Made by a program: the position numbers and the translations under genes. Below, in pieces: positions 8,923 to 16,387 of a DNA stretch of 64,000 bases (position 1 is its first letter; the number at the start of each line of letters is the position of its first letter). Under the pieces are notes generated by a model, which worked only from the letters and a program-made list of their open reading frames with translations, was not told the DNA's origin and ran no database searches. Origin of the DNA: Marinagarivorans sp. GTDB taxonomy: Bacteria > Pseudomonadota > Gammaproteobacteria > Pseudomonadales > Cellvibrionaceae. The stretch covers positions 18,892 to 82,891 of the forward strand of contig JANQJB010000106.1 in NCBI GenBank assembly GCA_028281865.1. The letters are read 5' to 3'.

Positions 8923-9255
8923 CTAATTCATATACTCAATAATCACTTCTACTAACTTATCGTGAAGATGCGTTTCAAGCTCTTCAAGCGTAACACCACA
9001 AACCTCTAGATATTTATCGACTTGGCTTTCAAGCAGCTTTTTGCCCATTACACGATATTCCACCTCGGGCAAACTCTTATCCAGCCTTGGAACAATCTTC
9101 CAGGCTACTACTTCACTATCCAACGTCTCGAATTTTTCTTCAGCATATTCACAAAAATTTTCAATATGCTGATCCCCATTTGGCCCTAAGCAACCCGGTT
9201 CAACACGAAACTGAACATTAAGACGCTGTTCTTTTGATGGAGCAACTTTTAGCAT
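8923..9255 (-). CDS. Uncharacterised 110-aa acidic protein
   Basis: Not recognised. A compact acidic cytoplasmic protein without a signal peptide or membrane segment. It has beta-rich N-terminal segments (LNVQFRVEPGCLGPNGDQH), a helical core (ENFCEYAEEKFETLD), a strand (VVAWKIVPRLDKSLPEVEYR) and a terminal helix. Codon use looks like that of its neighbours, so it is likely a real gene. It lies 49 bp downstream of the endonuclease-like gene on the same strand and could share its transcript. Confidence 0.6.
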   Translation of the reverse strand: MLKVAPSKEQRLNVQFRVEPGCLGPNGDQHIENFCEYAEEKFETLDSEVVAWKIVPRLDKSLPEVEYRVMGKKLLESQVDKYLEVCGVTLEELETHLHDKLVEVIIEYMN

Positions 9256-9304
9256 AACGAATTAAACAGTCAAGAAAGAATAAATTAATAAAATATTATC
9301 CGCG

Positions 9305-10234
9305 CTATTTCCTCATTTCGAGCTGAACAATTAACGGCAGATGATCAGAACCAAAGTTTTTTCCAATGCGTAATGAATTAACGCGCAAGCCATTGGAAAT
9401 CAAACAATGGTCAATAGGAATTCCCATAAAGTATAGTGAAGCTGGCCACGTTGCCAACACTCCATAACCTGCCCTTACATCACGCATGCCAGTTTCATCC
9501 ATCAGTTTTTCAAAATATTTGGACCACGGCCCCGTGTTTAAATCGCCTATCAATATACGTTCGCCAAATAATTGATTTAAATAAACTGCCAGCTCGCCAA
9601 GTTGATCATTCCTTAAAGCATAGAGATAGTCATCAACAGGCGGCGGTGGATGAGTGGCAACAATGTTCATTTTTTTTCCGCCAAATTCAAATGTGCCATG
9701 CAAACTTGGAAATTCGCTTTTACCCAGTTTATGCATGCGCGCATCCATTAGAAAACGACTAAAAATCGCAATACCGAAATTATCCTCACGACTAACAACT
9801 GCGCCGTAAGGGTAATTGACATCCAGTTGTTTTAGCTGTCTCGCCCATGCATTATTAACCTCTTGCAAAACAATAATATCAGCGTTGGATTCGTTGACCA
9901 CCTGAAAAAAATCTGCATATTGAATGTTTATCGCTTGCACATTTGCCTGCAAGAGCGTGAGCTTTTCGCCTGGCTGAGGATCTTTATTATCGGGAAAATT
10001 ATCAAAATACAGAGGTAACAGTGAGCTGATATTGATCGCCAAAAACAGCGCAAACAAAATCGCATTTTTAATCTGTTTAGCAATCAATAATAAAACAACA
10101 CAAACGGCGAGCACGGCGAAGAGTTGCCAAACAAAGTTGCTGGCCAAGTCAACAAGACGATGCTCAACAGGAATGAACCTAATAGTTGTGAAAATCAGTG
10201 CGACAAACCCAACAATATTGATTATGCGTTTCAT
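9305..10234 (-). CDS. Membrane-anchored endonuclease/exonuclease/phosphatase family protein
   Basis: 309 aa. Three hydrophobic segments occupy residues 1-75, followed by a cytoplasmic or periplasmic EEP catalytic domain. Its metal and catalytic motifs are LQANVQ, LQEVNN (Glu metal ligand), THPPPPVDD, GDLNTGPWS (Asp/Asn) and the C-terminal GSDHLPLIV (Asp-His pair). This architecture (three TM helices plus EEP) is common in proteobacteria as the YafD-like/EEP family. The phosphodiester substrate (DNA, lipid or nucleotide) is not known. The DUF938 methyltransferase gene ends 4 bp upstream of its start, implying an operon. Confidence 0.85.
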   Translation of the reverse strand: MKRIINIVGFVALIFTTIRFIPVEHRLVDLASNFVWQLFAVLAVCVVLLLIAKQIKNAILFALFLAINISSLLPLYFDNFPDNKDPQPGEKLTLLQANVQAINIQYADFFQVVNESNADIIVLQEVNNAWARQLKQLDVNYPYGAVVSREDNFGIAIFSRFLMDARMHKLGKSEFPSLHGTFEFGGKKMNIVATHPPPPVDDYLYALRNDQLGELAVYLNQLFGERILIGDLNTGPWSKYFEKLMDETGMRDVRAGYGVLATWPASLYFMGIPIDHCLISNGLRVNSLRIGKNFGSDHLPLIVQLEMRK

Positions 10235-10238
10235 CTAT

Positions 10239-10832
10239 TTAGCTTCCCAATTTTTTCCACACAAGTGTTCGATTATTCGCAGGCATGGTGTTGTCCTCCA
10301 TCAATTCCAGCCCAACCTCTTGTGCGCAAGCATTCACTCTTTCAAAGTCACGAATGCCACGGTCTAACGAAACACTTTTCAACCACTGTTCAAAACGCTC
10401 GTTGCTTTCACTGGTAAAGGTTCCGTCGTAGTTGAAAGGTCCATAAAGAGCAAATTTTCCATTTTCTGGCAAATTTGCTCCCACATGCCGGACCATCTTT
10501 TCGGTTAAATTCCAAGACATGATATGTGCAGTATTAGCAGAAAATACTGCGTCATAATTATCTGGCCAAACAGGTTTTAGCATATCGAGTAAAAGCGGCT
10601 TTGGTTGTTCAGCCTCGCAGATATCTAACCACCGCTTAATATCAGCGAGATTTTCTTCGACGTCAGAAGTCTGCCAAATTAAGTGCGGTAGACGCGGCGC
10701 AAAAAAATGCGCGTGTTGCCCCGTTCCCGAACCAATTTCCAGAACATGCTTAGATTCGCTAAAAATACGTAGCAAAATTTCGAGAATGGGAGCCTTATTA
10801 TTTTCACACGCCTGGGAAAAAGGAAGTGACAT
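10239..10832 (-). CDS. DUF938 SAM-dependent methyltransferase
   Basis: 197 aa from the ATG that gives MSLPFSQACENNKAPIL, a typical family N terminus. A start 39 nt upstream would add 13 residues without family character. The class I methyltransferase SAM motif is LEIGSGTGQHAHFFA, followed by the acidic TSDVEENLADIKRWLD and SANTAHIMSW. The last part, FNYDGTFTSESNERFEQWLK, is highly typical of DUF938 proteins. The substrate is unknown. It is 4 bp from the downstream EEP gene. Confidence 0.88.
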   Translation of the reverse strand: MSLPFSQACENNKAPILEILLRIFSESKHVLEIGSGTGQHAHFFAPRLPHLIWQTSDVEENLADIKRWLDICEAEQPKPLLLDMLKPVWPDNYDAVFSANTAHIMSWNLTEKMVRHVGANLPENGKFALYGPFNYDGTFTSESNERFEQWLKSVSLDRGIRDFERVNACAQEVGLELMEDNTMPANNRTLVWKKLGS

Positions 10833-10927
10833 ACCAAAAGTCCTTACTTCATTCGTTCTGCACTTATTCACGAGTTTCTATTGTGCCCGAGAGGATTATA
10901 GAGGTCGATGATTTAGTGTGCCGTCGA

Positions 10928-11791
10928 TTATTTTCCCTTCGAAATAATGGTAGAAAGCACTTCGAGCTTTGCAGGGTCCTGGTCGATAAAACGCACAATA
11001 ACTTTGACCGACTCACTGTCCGCACTCGCTTTTGCGGCGGCAACACAATGCACATAGGCATTAATACGCGCCACCGTTTGCGACGATGGAATTTCCAAGT
11101 CTACAGAAAGAGTATCAAAAACCTGCGGTAACGCCTCCGCACGCGGTATAACTCCGTTAAGCGCCTGTAACGACAAATCCATCATTTCACAAGGGTGACT
11201 ATGGTCAGCAAAGCGCAGCGTAACGGTACCCGGAAAATTCTGAATACGCGCCGAAGCAGCACTGCCATTGGGTTTCGGTGCAGCTTTCGGAGAGGGTGCC
11301 TTACTTTTTGCCGTGTCTTTCACCTGCTCGCTGCCCTTGGTCAATACGTCAACTGACGCAAAAGCTACACCACGGTTGCTTGGGTCTGACATAACACTGG
11401 AATTGGCCGTGATGCCAAGCTTCTTAGTTTGTTTGGCTACTTTTCGAGTAAGCTCCTCTGGCTTGAAGGGTTTGCTGATATAGTCGGTAACCCCCGATTT
11501 TAGTGCTTCAACAACGTGGTCACGGTCACCGCGACTGGTAATCATGATAAAGGGAGTTTCTTTGGTAGTGGGCTGCTCTCGCACCCAACGCAGTAACTCA
11601 TCGCCACCCATTTGTGGCATTTCCCAATCGGAAAGAATGATATCGGGGATTTTTTGCTTAATTAGCGCCATAGCTCGCGTGCCGTCGTGCGCTTCAGCAA
11701 AGTCAACGTGGTCATACATTTGACGTAGCGTACGCTTTACCATATCGCGCACAAGCTTTGCGTCGTCGACTACCAGTACTTTTAAGGTCAT
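10928..11791 (-). CDS. CheY-type response regulator with C-terminal PilZ-like domain
   Basis: 287 aa. The receiver domain fills residues 1-125 with acidic pair D9-D10, phospho-acceptor D55 (LSDWEMP), the MITSRGD Ser/Thr and the Lys of YISKPFKPEE. A linker rich in Ser/Lys/Pro/Ala (about 150-180) leads to a beta-rich C-terminal domain (about 182-287) that looks like a degenerate PilZ fold: NFPGTVTLRFADHSH, then MDLSLQALNG where PilZ proteins have D/N-x-S-x-x-G. The RxxxR part of the c-di-GMP motif is not clear, so c-di-GMP binding is doubtful. No sensor kinase is adjacent. A role in chemotaxis-like or surface behaviour is inference. Confidence 0.82.
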   Translation of the reverse strand: MTLKVLVVDDAKLVRDMVKRTLRQMYDHVDFAEAHDGTRAMALIKQKIPDIILSDWEMPQMGGDELLRWVREQPTTKETPFIMITSRGDRDHVVEALKSGVTDYISKPFKPEELTRKVAKQTKKLGITANSSVMSDPSNRGVAFASVDVLTKGSEQVKDTAKSKAPSPKAAPKPNGSAASARIQNFPGTVTLRFADHSHPCEMMDLSLQALNGVIPRAEALPQVFDTLSVDLEIPSSQTVARINAYVHCVAAAKASADSESVKVIVRFIDQDPAKLEVLSTIISKGK

Positions 11792-11848
11792 GCATCAAAC
11801 CCTTGGTTGCTTGCTCGCCGGTGAGGCCCGTGCCCAAAGGTCTGAGTG

Positions 11849-12619
11849 TTATTGCTTCCTCGTAAACACCCAACTAGCGCCGTCGGACAGGGATTCGCTG
11901 TACGCATAACCGTCGTAATCGAACCCAACGATGTCTTGAACTTGCGTAAGCCTATTCTTAATAATATAGGCGCTCATGAGGCCCCTTGCCTTTTTGGCGA
12001 AAAAACTGATGATTTTGTATTGGCCGTTCTTCCAATCTTTAAAAACCGGTTCAATTATTTCAGCCTTCAGCACGCCTTTATTTACCGATTTGAAATATTC
12101 ATTTGACGCAAGATTTACTAAAGTATCAGTTTTTAGCTTTTTCAGTTGTTTGTTCAGCTGCTCGGTGATGATATCGCCCCAAAACTGATACAAGTCTTTG
12201 CCGCGCTCGTTCTTAAGCGCCGTTCCCATCTCCAAGCGATAGGGCTGCATTAAATCAAGGGGGCGCAAGCAACCGTAGAGCCCAGACAGAATTCGCAGGT
12301 GGTCTTGGGCAAATGCAAGATCTTCAGCATCCATTGAAGGCGCATCCAAGCCTTGATAAACATCCCCGTTAAAAGCCAGCACAGCCGGCCTTGCATTGCT
12401 TTTGTTAAATGGCAGCGACCAACTTTGATAGCGATCGTAGTTCAATTGACCCAACTTATCGCTGATGCCCATCAGTTTGGACAGCTGATGCGGTGCCTTT
12501 TTACGCAAGTCGTCAACCAACACTTCGGCCTGATCTAACAACAAAGGCTGCGAGGTTTTGGTTTTCGCGATGGTTGATTCATAGTCTAGGTTTTTGGCTG
12601 GGGATATCACTAATAGCAT
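11849..12619 (-). CDS. yaaA: Peroxide stress protein YaaA
   Basis: 256 aa, the normal length of the YaaA/DUF328 family. These proteins limit DNA damage during hydrogen peroxide stress by lowering free intracellular iron. The N terminus MLLVISPAKNLDYES and the internal SGLYGCLRPLDLMQPYRLEMG and WGDIITEQLN segments are hallmark regions. It is cytoplasmic. The start is fixed by the conserved MLLVISPAK N terminus. It lies 57 bp upstream of the response-regulator gene on the same strand. No OxyR site could be recognised. Confidence 0.95.
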   Translation of the reverse strand: MLLVISPAKNLDYESTIAKTKTSQPLLLDQAEVLVDDLRKKAPHQLSKLMGISDKLGQLNYDRYQSWSLPFNKSNARPAVLAFNGDVYQGLDAPSMDAEDLAFAQDHLRILSGLYGCLRPLDLMQPYRLEMGTALKNERGKDLYQFWGDIITEQLNKQLKKLKTDTLVNLASNEYFKSVNKGVLKAEIIEPVFKDWKNGQYKIISFFAKKARGLMSAYIIKNRLTQVQDIVGFDYDGYAYSESLSDGASWVFTRKQ

Positions 12620-12733
12620 GTTTATTGTTCACTTATTCTAAGTTCAGTCTCTAGTAGACAGTCCGCCCCGGACCTCCACCAACTCATTCTGGTTTCGATT
12701 CTTTAGAAAGCTTAAGCTCAATTGTGGCTATGA

Positions 12734-12847
12734 GTTTTCGCAGGAGGGACGAACCTTTTCAGGCTGTGAAAATCGTGGACGATTTTGACAGAGTCCCCAG
12801 GGAGGGGTTTACGACGCCCTGAAAAGGTTCGTCCCTCCTGCGAAAAC
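12734..12847. repeat. Long palindromic intergenic repeat (30-bp perfect arms)
   Basis: Arms 12734-12763 and 12818-12847 are perfect 30-bp inverted repeats (ends GTTTTCGCAGGAGGG and CCCTCCTGCGAAAAC). They enclose 54 bp that contain a nested 7-bp hairpin (12769-12775/12780-12786) and a CCCC...GGGG pair. It lies between yaaA and the DUF4265 gene, both on minus, 18 bp after the latter's stop codon. The form suits a REP/MITE-like element that may also act as a transcript-end hairpin. No second copy is visible in the window. Confidence 0.85.
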
Positions 12848-12865
12848 GGTCTTAATATAAAAAGA

Positions 12866-13342
12866 CTAGCTTTCACCCAAAATCTCCTGCCACCAATTTA
12901 ACGGCGTCTGCCCATCTACAGGATCGTAAACATTGCCATAATACCAGGCAGTGCTGCTCGTCATCGCCTTATTCAAAATATCTTCTATCGCAGTAAAACC
13001 ACAGCTCACGTGAATACTAAACACCAACATTCGCGGAGTTTCGATATCCAACATGCCACCAAGTTTCTCGATTTCCGAACCCAGGCTGTCAGCTAATGGC
13101 TCAATATTATCTTTCGAAAAAACGCGAATACAGAGGTTACCGCTGCGTCGCTTGATTTCAAATTGCCCCGTTTGCTGGTCTAATTTGATAACATCGCCGC
13201 TGGCCAAACCTTTGATAAACGCCGGCGAATTAACCAATTCGCATTCGTTATCTTCGTTGACTCGTACGCGCAATTTTTCAGCGACAGGCTGACCCTCAGC
13301 ATCATAACCCGCCATCATTTCTATAACTTCTAGTGAACTCAT
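12866..13342 (-). CDS. DUF4265 domain protein
   Basis: 158-aa cytoplasmic protein of unknown function. The pattern of a beta-barrel N-terminal half (EKLRVRVNEDNECELVNSPAF, GLASGDVIKLD) followed by an alpha/beta half (GNLCIRVFSKDN, FSIHVSCGFTAIEDILN, AWYYGNVYDPVDGQTPLNWW) fits the DUF4265 family. No catalytic residues are known. It is divergent from the M48 protease gene 51 bp away and is followed on its own strand by the large palindromic repeat. Confidence 0.7.
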   Translation of the reverse strand: MSSLEVIEMMAGYDAEGQPVAEKLRVRVNEDNECELVNSPAFIKGLASGDVIKLDQQTGQFEIKRRSGNLCIRVFSKDNIEPLADSLGSEIEKLGGMLDIETPRMLVFSIHVSCGFTAIEDILNKAMTSSTAWYYGNVYDPVDGQTPLNWWQEILGES

Positions 13343-13393
13343 ATGCTAAATCACTGTTAAAATTGCGCGACATTATAAACCAGGGGGTACCAC

Positions 13394-14662
13394 ATGCATC
13401 TAGCTCGTTTTAGTTTAATTGTTATCTCATTACTGACTCTCTCCAGCTGCATGGTCAATCCAGTAACGGGAAAGAGAGAGCTCTCGCTCATGTCGCAAGA
13501 GCAACAGATTGCGATGGGCGAACAATACTACAAGCCCTACCAACAGCAACAAGGGGGCGTGTACATCGTTGATCCGAATTTGAACGTTTACGTTAGATCG
13601 ATTGGCCAAAAACTCGCCGCCGTTAGTGACCAGAAAAACCTACCCTACGATTTTGTAGTGCTAAACGATAGTACGCCCAACGCCTGGGCGCTTCCCGGAG
13701 GAAAAATTGCCATCAATCGCGGGCTGCTCCTACTGATGGAAGACGAATCTCAGCTCGCGGCAGTACTGGCACACGAGATAGTGCACGCAGCAGCTGGCCA
13801 TTCAGCTCTGCAACAGACCCGCTCTAGTTTGCTTGGGCTTGGAGCGTCAGCTATCTCGTTACTAGGCGGGCGCACAGACTACGGAGCTCTTATCGACCAA
13901 GGTCTTGGGTTAGGCGTAGGCGCGGTGAGTGCCCAATACGGACGCTGGGATGAGCTAGAAGCTGATGCCGTCGGCGTTCGCTACATGATAGACGCCGGAT
14001 ATGACCCCAACGGTGCAGTTGAATTACAGCAAAAATTTGTCGAGCTGTCACAAGGAAGGGAAAGAGACATTATGTCGAGTTTATTCGCTAGCCACCCTCC
14101 CTCGCAAAAGCGCGTGGAGCTGAACCGAGAACTAGCAGCTAACAAAACCGGCGTACGCAACAAAAAAGCTTATCAACGTGCAATTAAGCAGCTGCAGAAA
14201 GATGCCAAAGCTTATCGCGCCCACGATCAAGCACTTAAAGCCGCTAGCGAGAAGAACTTTACCTACGCAATGAGCTTGGTTAACAGCGCGATAAAACAGC
14301 AACCGCAAGAAGCCATATTTTACGTCACCAAAGGCCAGCTGCTTGCACAAAATGGTAAACAGACAGAAGCTCTAGCCGCCTTCAAAACGGCCAGTAGTAA
14401 AAACCCCGAATACGTCATGGGATATTTAAACCGTGGCATCACCGAATACAAGTTGAAAAAAACGCAGGACGCGCAAAACAGCCTTATTACCGCGGAAAGA
14501 ATTTTGCGTACGCCTATCGCAAATTTTTACTTGGGTGAGATTTTTCTCGGACAAGGCAATTCGGCTGCAGCGGCCGACCACTACCGTTTCGCAGCTCAAG
14601 ACAGTGGCGAAGTCGGAAATGCCGCGAAAGGACGTTTGGCTAAAATGGGACAAACACAATAA
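13394..14662 (+). CDS. M48 family lipoprotein metalloprotease with TPR domain
   Basis: Envelope zinc metalloprotease, 422 aa. The lipobox LSSC gives a lipidated Cys19 followed by MVNPVTGKRELSLMS, a strongly typical M48 C-type N terminus. The catalytic HEIVH (zinc His/His, Glu base) lies in LAVLAHEIVHAAAGHS-like context near residue 130. The third ligand Glu is probably in WDELEADAVGVRYM. From about residue 270 the protein has TPR repeats (KNFTYAMSLVNSAIKQQP and following). The architecture matches BepA/YfgC-type outer-membrane protein quality control, although it is shorter than E. coli BepA. An acquired-periplasmic chaperone/protease role is inference from the family. Confidence 0.9.
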   Translation: MHLARFSLIVISLLTLSSCMVNPVTGKRELSLMSQEQQIAMGEQYYKPYQQQQGGVYIVDPNLNVYVRSIGQKLAAVSDQKNLPYDFVVLNDSTPNAWALPGGKIAINRGLLLLMEDESQLAAVLAHEIVHAAAGHSALQQTRSSLLGLGASAISLLGGRTDYGALIDQGLGLGVGAVSAQYGRWDELEADAVGVRYMIDAGYDPNGAVELQQKFVELSQGRERDIMSSLFASHPPSQKRVELNRELAANKTGVRNKKAYQRAIKQLQKDAKAYRAHDQALKAASEKNFTYAMSLVNSAIKQQPQEAIFYVTKGQLLAQNGKQTEALAAFKTASSKNPEYVMGYLNRGITEYKLKKTQDAQNSLITAERILRTPIANFYLGEIFLGQGNSAAAADHYRFAAQDSGEVGNAAKGRLAKMGQTQ

Positions 14663-14841
14663 ACTAAAGCTTCCCCTCTCCCCACACATATTCCAACAGC
14701 CGGGTAGCACTCTTTGCTATCCGCATATTTTCTCCACCTTACCCATCTATGAAATACGGTTTCTATACCAAAAGCGCTTAACATAGAAAATAATCCCAAC
14801 AAACAAGACTATCGACTACGTCTCTTTTTTTTAATATTCAT

Positions 14842-14869
14842 TTGACAAACACACTTTTCAATGTATATT
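14842..14869 (+). promoter_or_regulatory. Sigma70-like promoter of the RHH-like gene
   Basis: A perfect -35 TTGACA (14842-14847) and a -10 TATATT (14864-14869) with a 16-bp spacer, 50 bp before the small regulator gene. The palindrome at 14860-14884 overlaps the -10. Confidence 0.65.
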
Positions 14870-14884
14870 TTATGTATATACATT
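14860..14884. promoter_or_regulatory. Palindromic operator candidate
   Basis: AATGTATA (14860-14867) and TATACATT (14877-14884) form perfect 8-bp inverted arms across a 9-bp spacer and overlap the -10 box. An ATGTATAT unit also recurs inside the spacer. This is the expected placement for autorepression by the RHH-like protein encoded directly downstream. Confidence 0.5.
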
Positions 14885-14919
14885 TGATATGCACTCAATA
14901 TTGAGGCTTGCAGCAGTTT

Positions 14920-15117
14920 ATGGCGGACAAAAAAGAACGCAGTACTAAAAAGTCCCAAAAGAAAAAGGCATTAAAAAAAGATAGCCAGTTAATTATTCGT
15001 ATAAATGGAGAAGAGCGTGATCAGTTCGTTGAATTATGCGAAGAATTAGATACCAGTGCTGCCAGGGAGATTCGAAGATTTATCCGGCAATTCTTAGATG
15101 AGCACGCGCCGGATTAG
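14920..15117 (+). CDS. Small ribbon-helix-helix-like DNA-binding protein
   Basis: 65 aa from the ATG (MADKKERSTKK). A TTG 12 nt upstream is in frame, but it would leave GAGG only one base away, so the ATG is preferred although its spacing is long. A very basic N-terminal tail (RSTKKSQKKKALKKD) leads into a short strand (SQLIIRINGEERDQ) and two helices (FVELCEELDTSAAREIRRFI and RQFLDEH), the layout of RHH repressors of the Arc/MetJ type. No toxin partner is adjacent. A promoter with an overlapping palindrome lies directly upstream, which suggests autoregulation. Confidence 0.65.
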   Translation: MADKKERSTKKSQKKKALKKDSQLIIRINGEERDQFVELCEELDTSAAREIRRFIRQFLDEHAPD

Positions 15118-15138
15118 CAGTTTTACGTGTTCATCAAC

Positions 15139-15257
15139 TAGAACCTATCTCAAAATTAGAGATAAGTGTTTCAAGCAATAAACTCGTCGATAAGGCGTGT
15201 GAAGTAGTAGTAAGCAGTATGCAGAAGACACTTGAATTACTTTAGAGATAGGTTCTA
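15139..15257. repeat. MITE-like element with 13-bp terminal inverted repeats
   Basis: TAGAACCTATCTC (15139-15151) and its exact inverse (15245-15257) bound a 119-bp segment with no gene. Both ends carry TA, which could be a TA target duplication of the IS630/Tc1 type. The left end also forms a local TATCTC/GAGATA hairpin. No transposase is present in the window. Confidence 0.6.
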
Positions 15258-15261
15258 TTTA

Positions 15262-15282
15262 GTTCGATGTTAAACATCGAAC
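15262..15282. repeat. Perfect short palindrome GTTCGATGTT-A-AACATCGAAC
   Basis: Ten-base arms with a one-base centre, just outside the MITE-like element and 2 bp before the structured repeat copy 1. It could be a protein-binding site or a footprint of insertion. Confidence 0.6.
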
Positions 15283-15284
15283 AT

Positions 15285-15457
15285 CAATTTTCTTGCAAAA
15301 GAAAATTGGCTGATCGTTCGTTAAAATGACATTTTCGCTCAGCGATAAGGCGATGCTGGAAGCTGGAAGCTGGAGCACAGTTTACATGAGTAAATGAGCA
15401 CCAGGAGTCCAACATCAACGAAGTCGTAGGGCGAAAAGGGCTTTTAACGAGCGATTA
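15285..15457 (+). repeat. Structured intergenic repeat, copy 1
   Basis: A leading hairpin CAATTTTCTT-GCAA-AAGAAAATTG (15285-15308) is followed by an element closed by long imperfect inverted arms (15311-15326 with 15442-15457). Inside are a second stem TTTTCGC/GCGAAAA (15332-15338 with 15431-15437) and a central hairpin TTTAC-ATGA-GTAAA (15381-15394). The conserved core GAGCACCAGGAGTCC (15396-15410) recurs in copy 2. The stems differ between copies in a compensatory way, so the fold is under selection. No protein is convincingly encoded. It precedes the lysine-rich microprotein gene by about 40 bp. Confidence 0.8.
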
Positions 15458-15496
15458 ATTAACTCAAAACAACACTCAACGACATTGGAGAAACAT

Positions 15497-15610
15497 ATGT
15501 CCAAAAAAGTTAAAGTATTAAAAAAAGCTATCAAATCAACTAAGGCCAAAGTAGCCAAACAAGAAGGCAAGCTTAAAAAACTGAAGAAAAAGCTAAAAAA
15601 AGCTGCTTAA
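15497..15610 (+). CDS. Lysine-rich 37-aa microprotein
   Basis: A very small gene with a good Shine-Dalgarno (GGAG, 6 nt before ATG) and a following bidirectional terminator. The protein starts MSKKVKVLKKAIKSTKAK and ends LKKLKKKLKKAA; 17 of its 37 residues are Lys, with almost no other charged residue. It should form one amphipathic, highly cationic helix. It resembles histone-H1-like tails or nucleic-acid-binding peptides; a membrane-active peptide is an alternative. It is flanked upstream by the structured repeat. The function is unknown, but the translation signals support a real gene. Confidence 0.6.
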   Translation: MSKKVKVLKKAIKSTKAKVAKQEGKLKKLKKKLKKAA

Positions 15611-15627
15611 GTAGCCGCCGATGTATC

Positions 15628-15662
15628 ATTTTTACAATGCTCCATCGGGGCATTGTAAAAAT
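15628..15662. terminator. Bidirectional terminator, 16-bp stem
   Basis: Stem 15628-15643 with 15647-15662 (ATTTTTACAATGCTCC and its inverse, one G-T pair) with a 3-nt loop, A/T runs at both feet. It separates the lysine-rich microprotein gene (plus) from the PLD gene (minus); its right foot reaches to the PLD stop codon. Confidence 0.88.
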
Positions 15663-16352
15663 CTAAGCCAGATTGAATTTACGCCACAGCTCGTCAAACT
15701 TGTCCTGAAATTCACCCACAAGGCGTTCGTCACCTGTAACCAAAATATTTTCCTGGTTTTTCTCTGTCGCACTGCGCGTCCAATTAAAACTACCGTTGAT
15801 TAAAATACTTTGATCAAAAATTGCGAACTTGTGGTGCATATGATGCTTACTCGCATCCATTTTCACGGTAATACCTTCTGCTTGTAATAAATCGATATCG
15901 CTTCCGCGATCTTCCGACTTTTGGTTGTCTGTTAAAATACGCACTTGCACATCGCGTTGATGAGCAGCAATTAAACCCTCGCTTAAACGGTTATCTGAAA
16001 TCGTAAAAACACAAACGTCTATCGTATACTTCGCGCGAAAACACTGTTCTAAGATAGCGCGGCAACAACCTTTGCCCGGGCTAAAATGGGCTTCTGCGAC
16101 ACGATTATTTGGTCCCGCCCGATCAATTGTTTTTACCACCTTTTCCAGCCAACGCAAAGACATTCGTACATTCTCACCTTTTTCTTCGATAACATGATGC
16201 ACAAAGTCAAAGGCTCGATTGCGCGCAAACCGCCGCTCATCAACCGTCGCATTTTCAAGGTAGGCAAAAAGTGCATGCTTTTCATCATCGTCTAAACGCC
16301 GATCTTGAAAAGCCTGCTCAAGCAGTAATTCTAAGTGATGATGCTTAAACAT
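15663..16352 (-). CDS. Phospholipase D-like nuclease (single HKD motif)
   Basis: 229 aa. The N-terminal third is a helical, charged segment (HHHLELLLEQAFQDRRLDDDEKHALF) and the rest is a PLD domain. It has one HKD motif H-H-K-F-A-I-F-D followed by ILINGSFNWTRSATEKNQEN, so an active enzyme would have to dimerise, as for Nuc endonucleases and mitochondrial PLD6. It most likely cleaves phosphodiester bonds in nucleic acid; lipid activity cannot be excluded. No signal peptide is visible. The gene stands alone and ends at a bidirectional terminator. Confidence 0.85.
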   Translation of the reverse strand: MFKHHHLELLLEQAFQDRRLDDDEKHALFAYLENATVDERRFARNRAFDFVHHVIEEKGENVRMSLRWLEKVVKTIDRAGPNNRVAEAHFSPGKGCCRAILEQCFRAKYTIDVCVFTISDNRLSEGLIAAHQRDVQVRILTDNQKSEDRGSDIDLLQAEGITVKMDASKHHMHHKFAIFDQSILINGSFNWTRSATEKNQENILVTGDERLVGEFQDKFDELWRKFNLA

Positions 16353-16387
16353 GAAAAATTACAATTTACGAAATTATGAGACAGGGT

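Noticed and set aside
15285..15457. An integron attC site
   Set aside because: The conserved RYYYAAC/GTTRRRY ends and cassette genes are not present; the fold and core differ.
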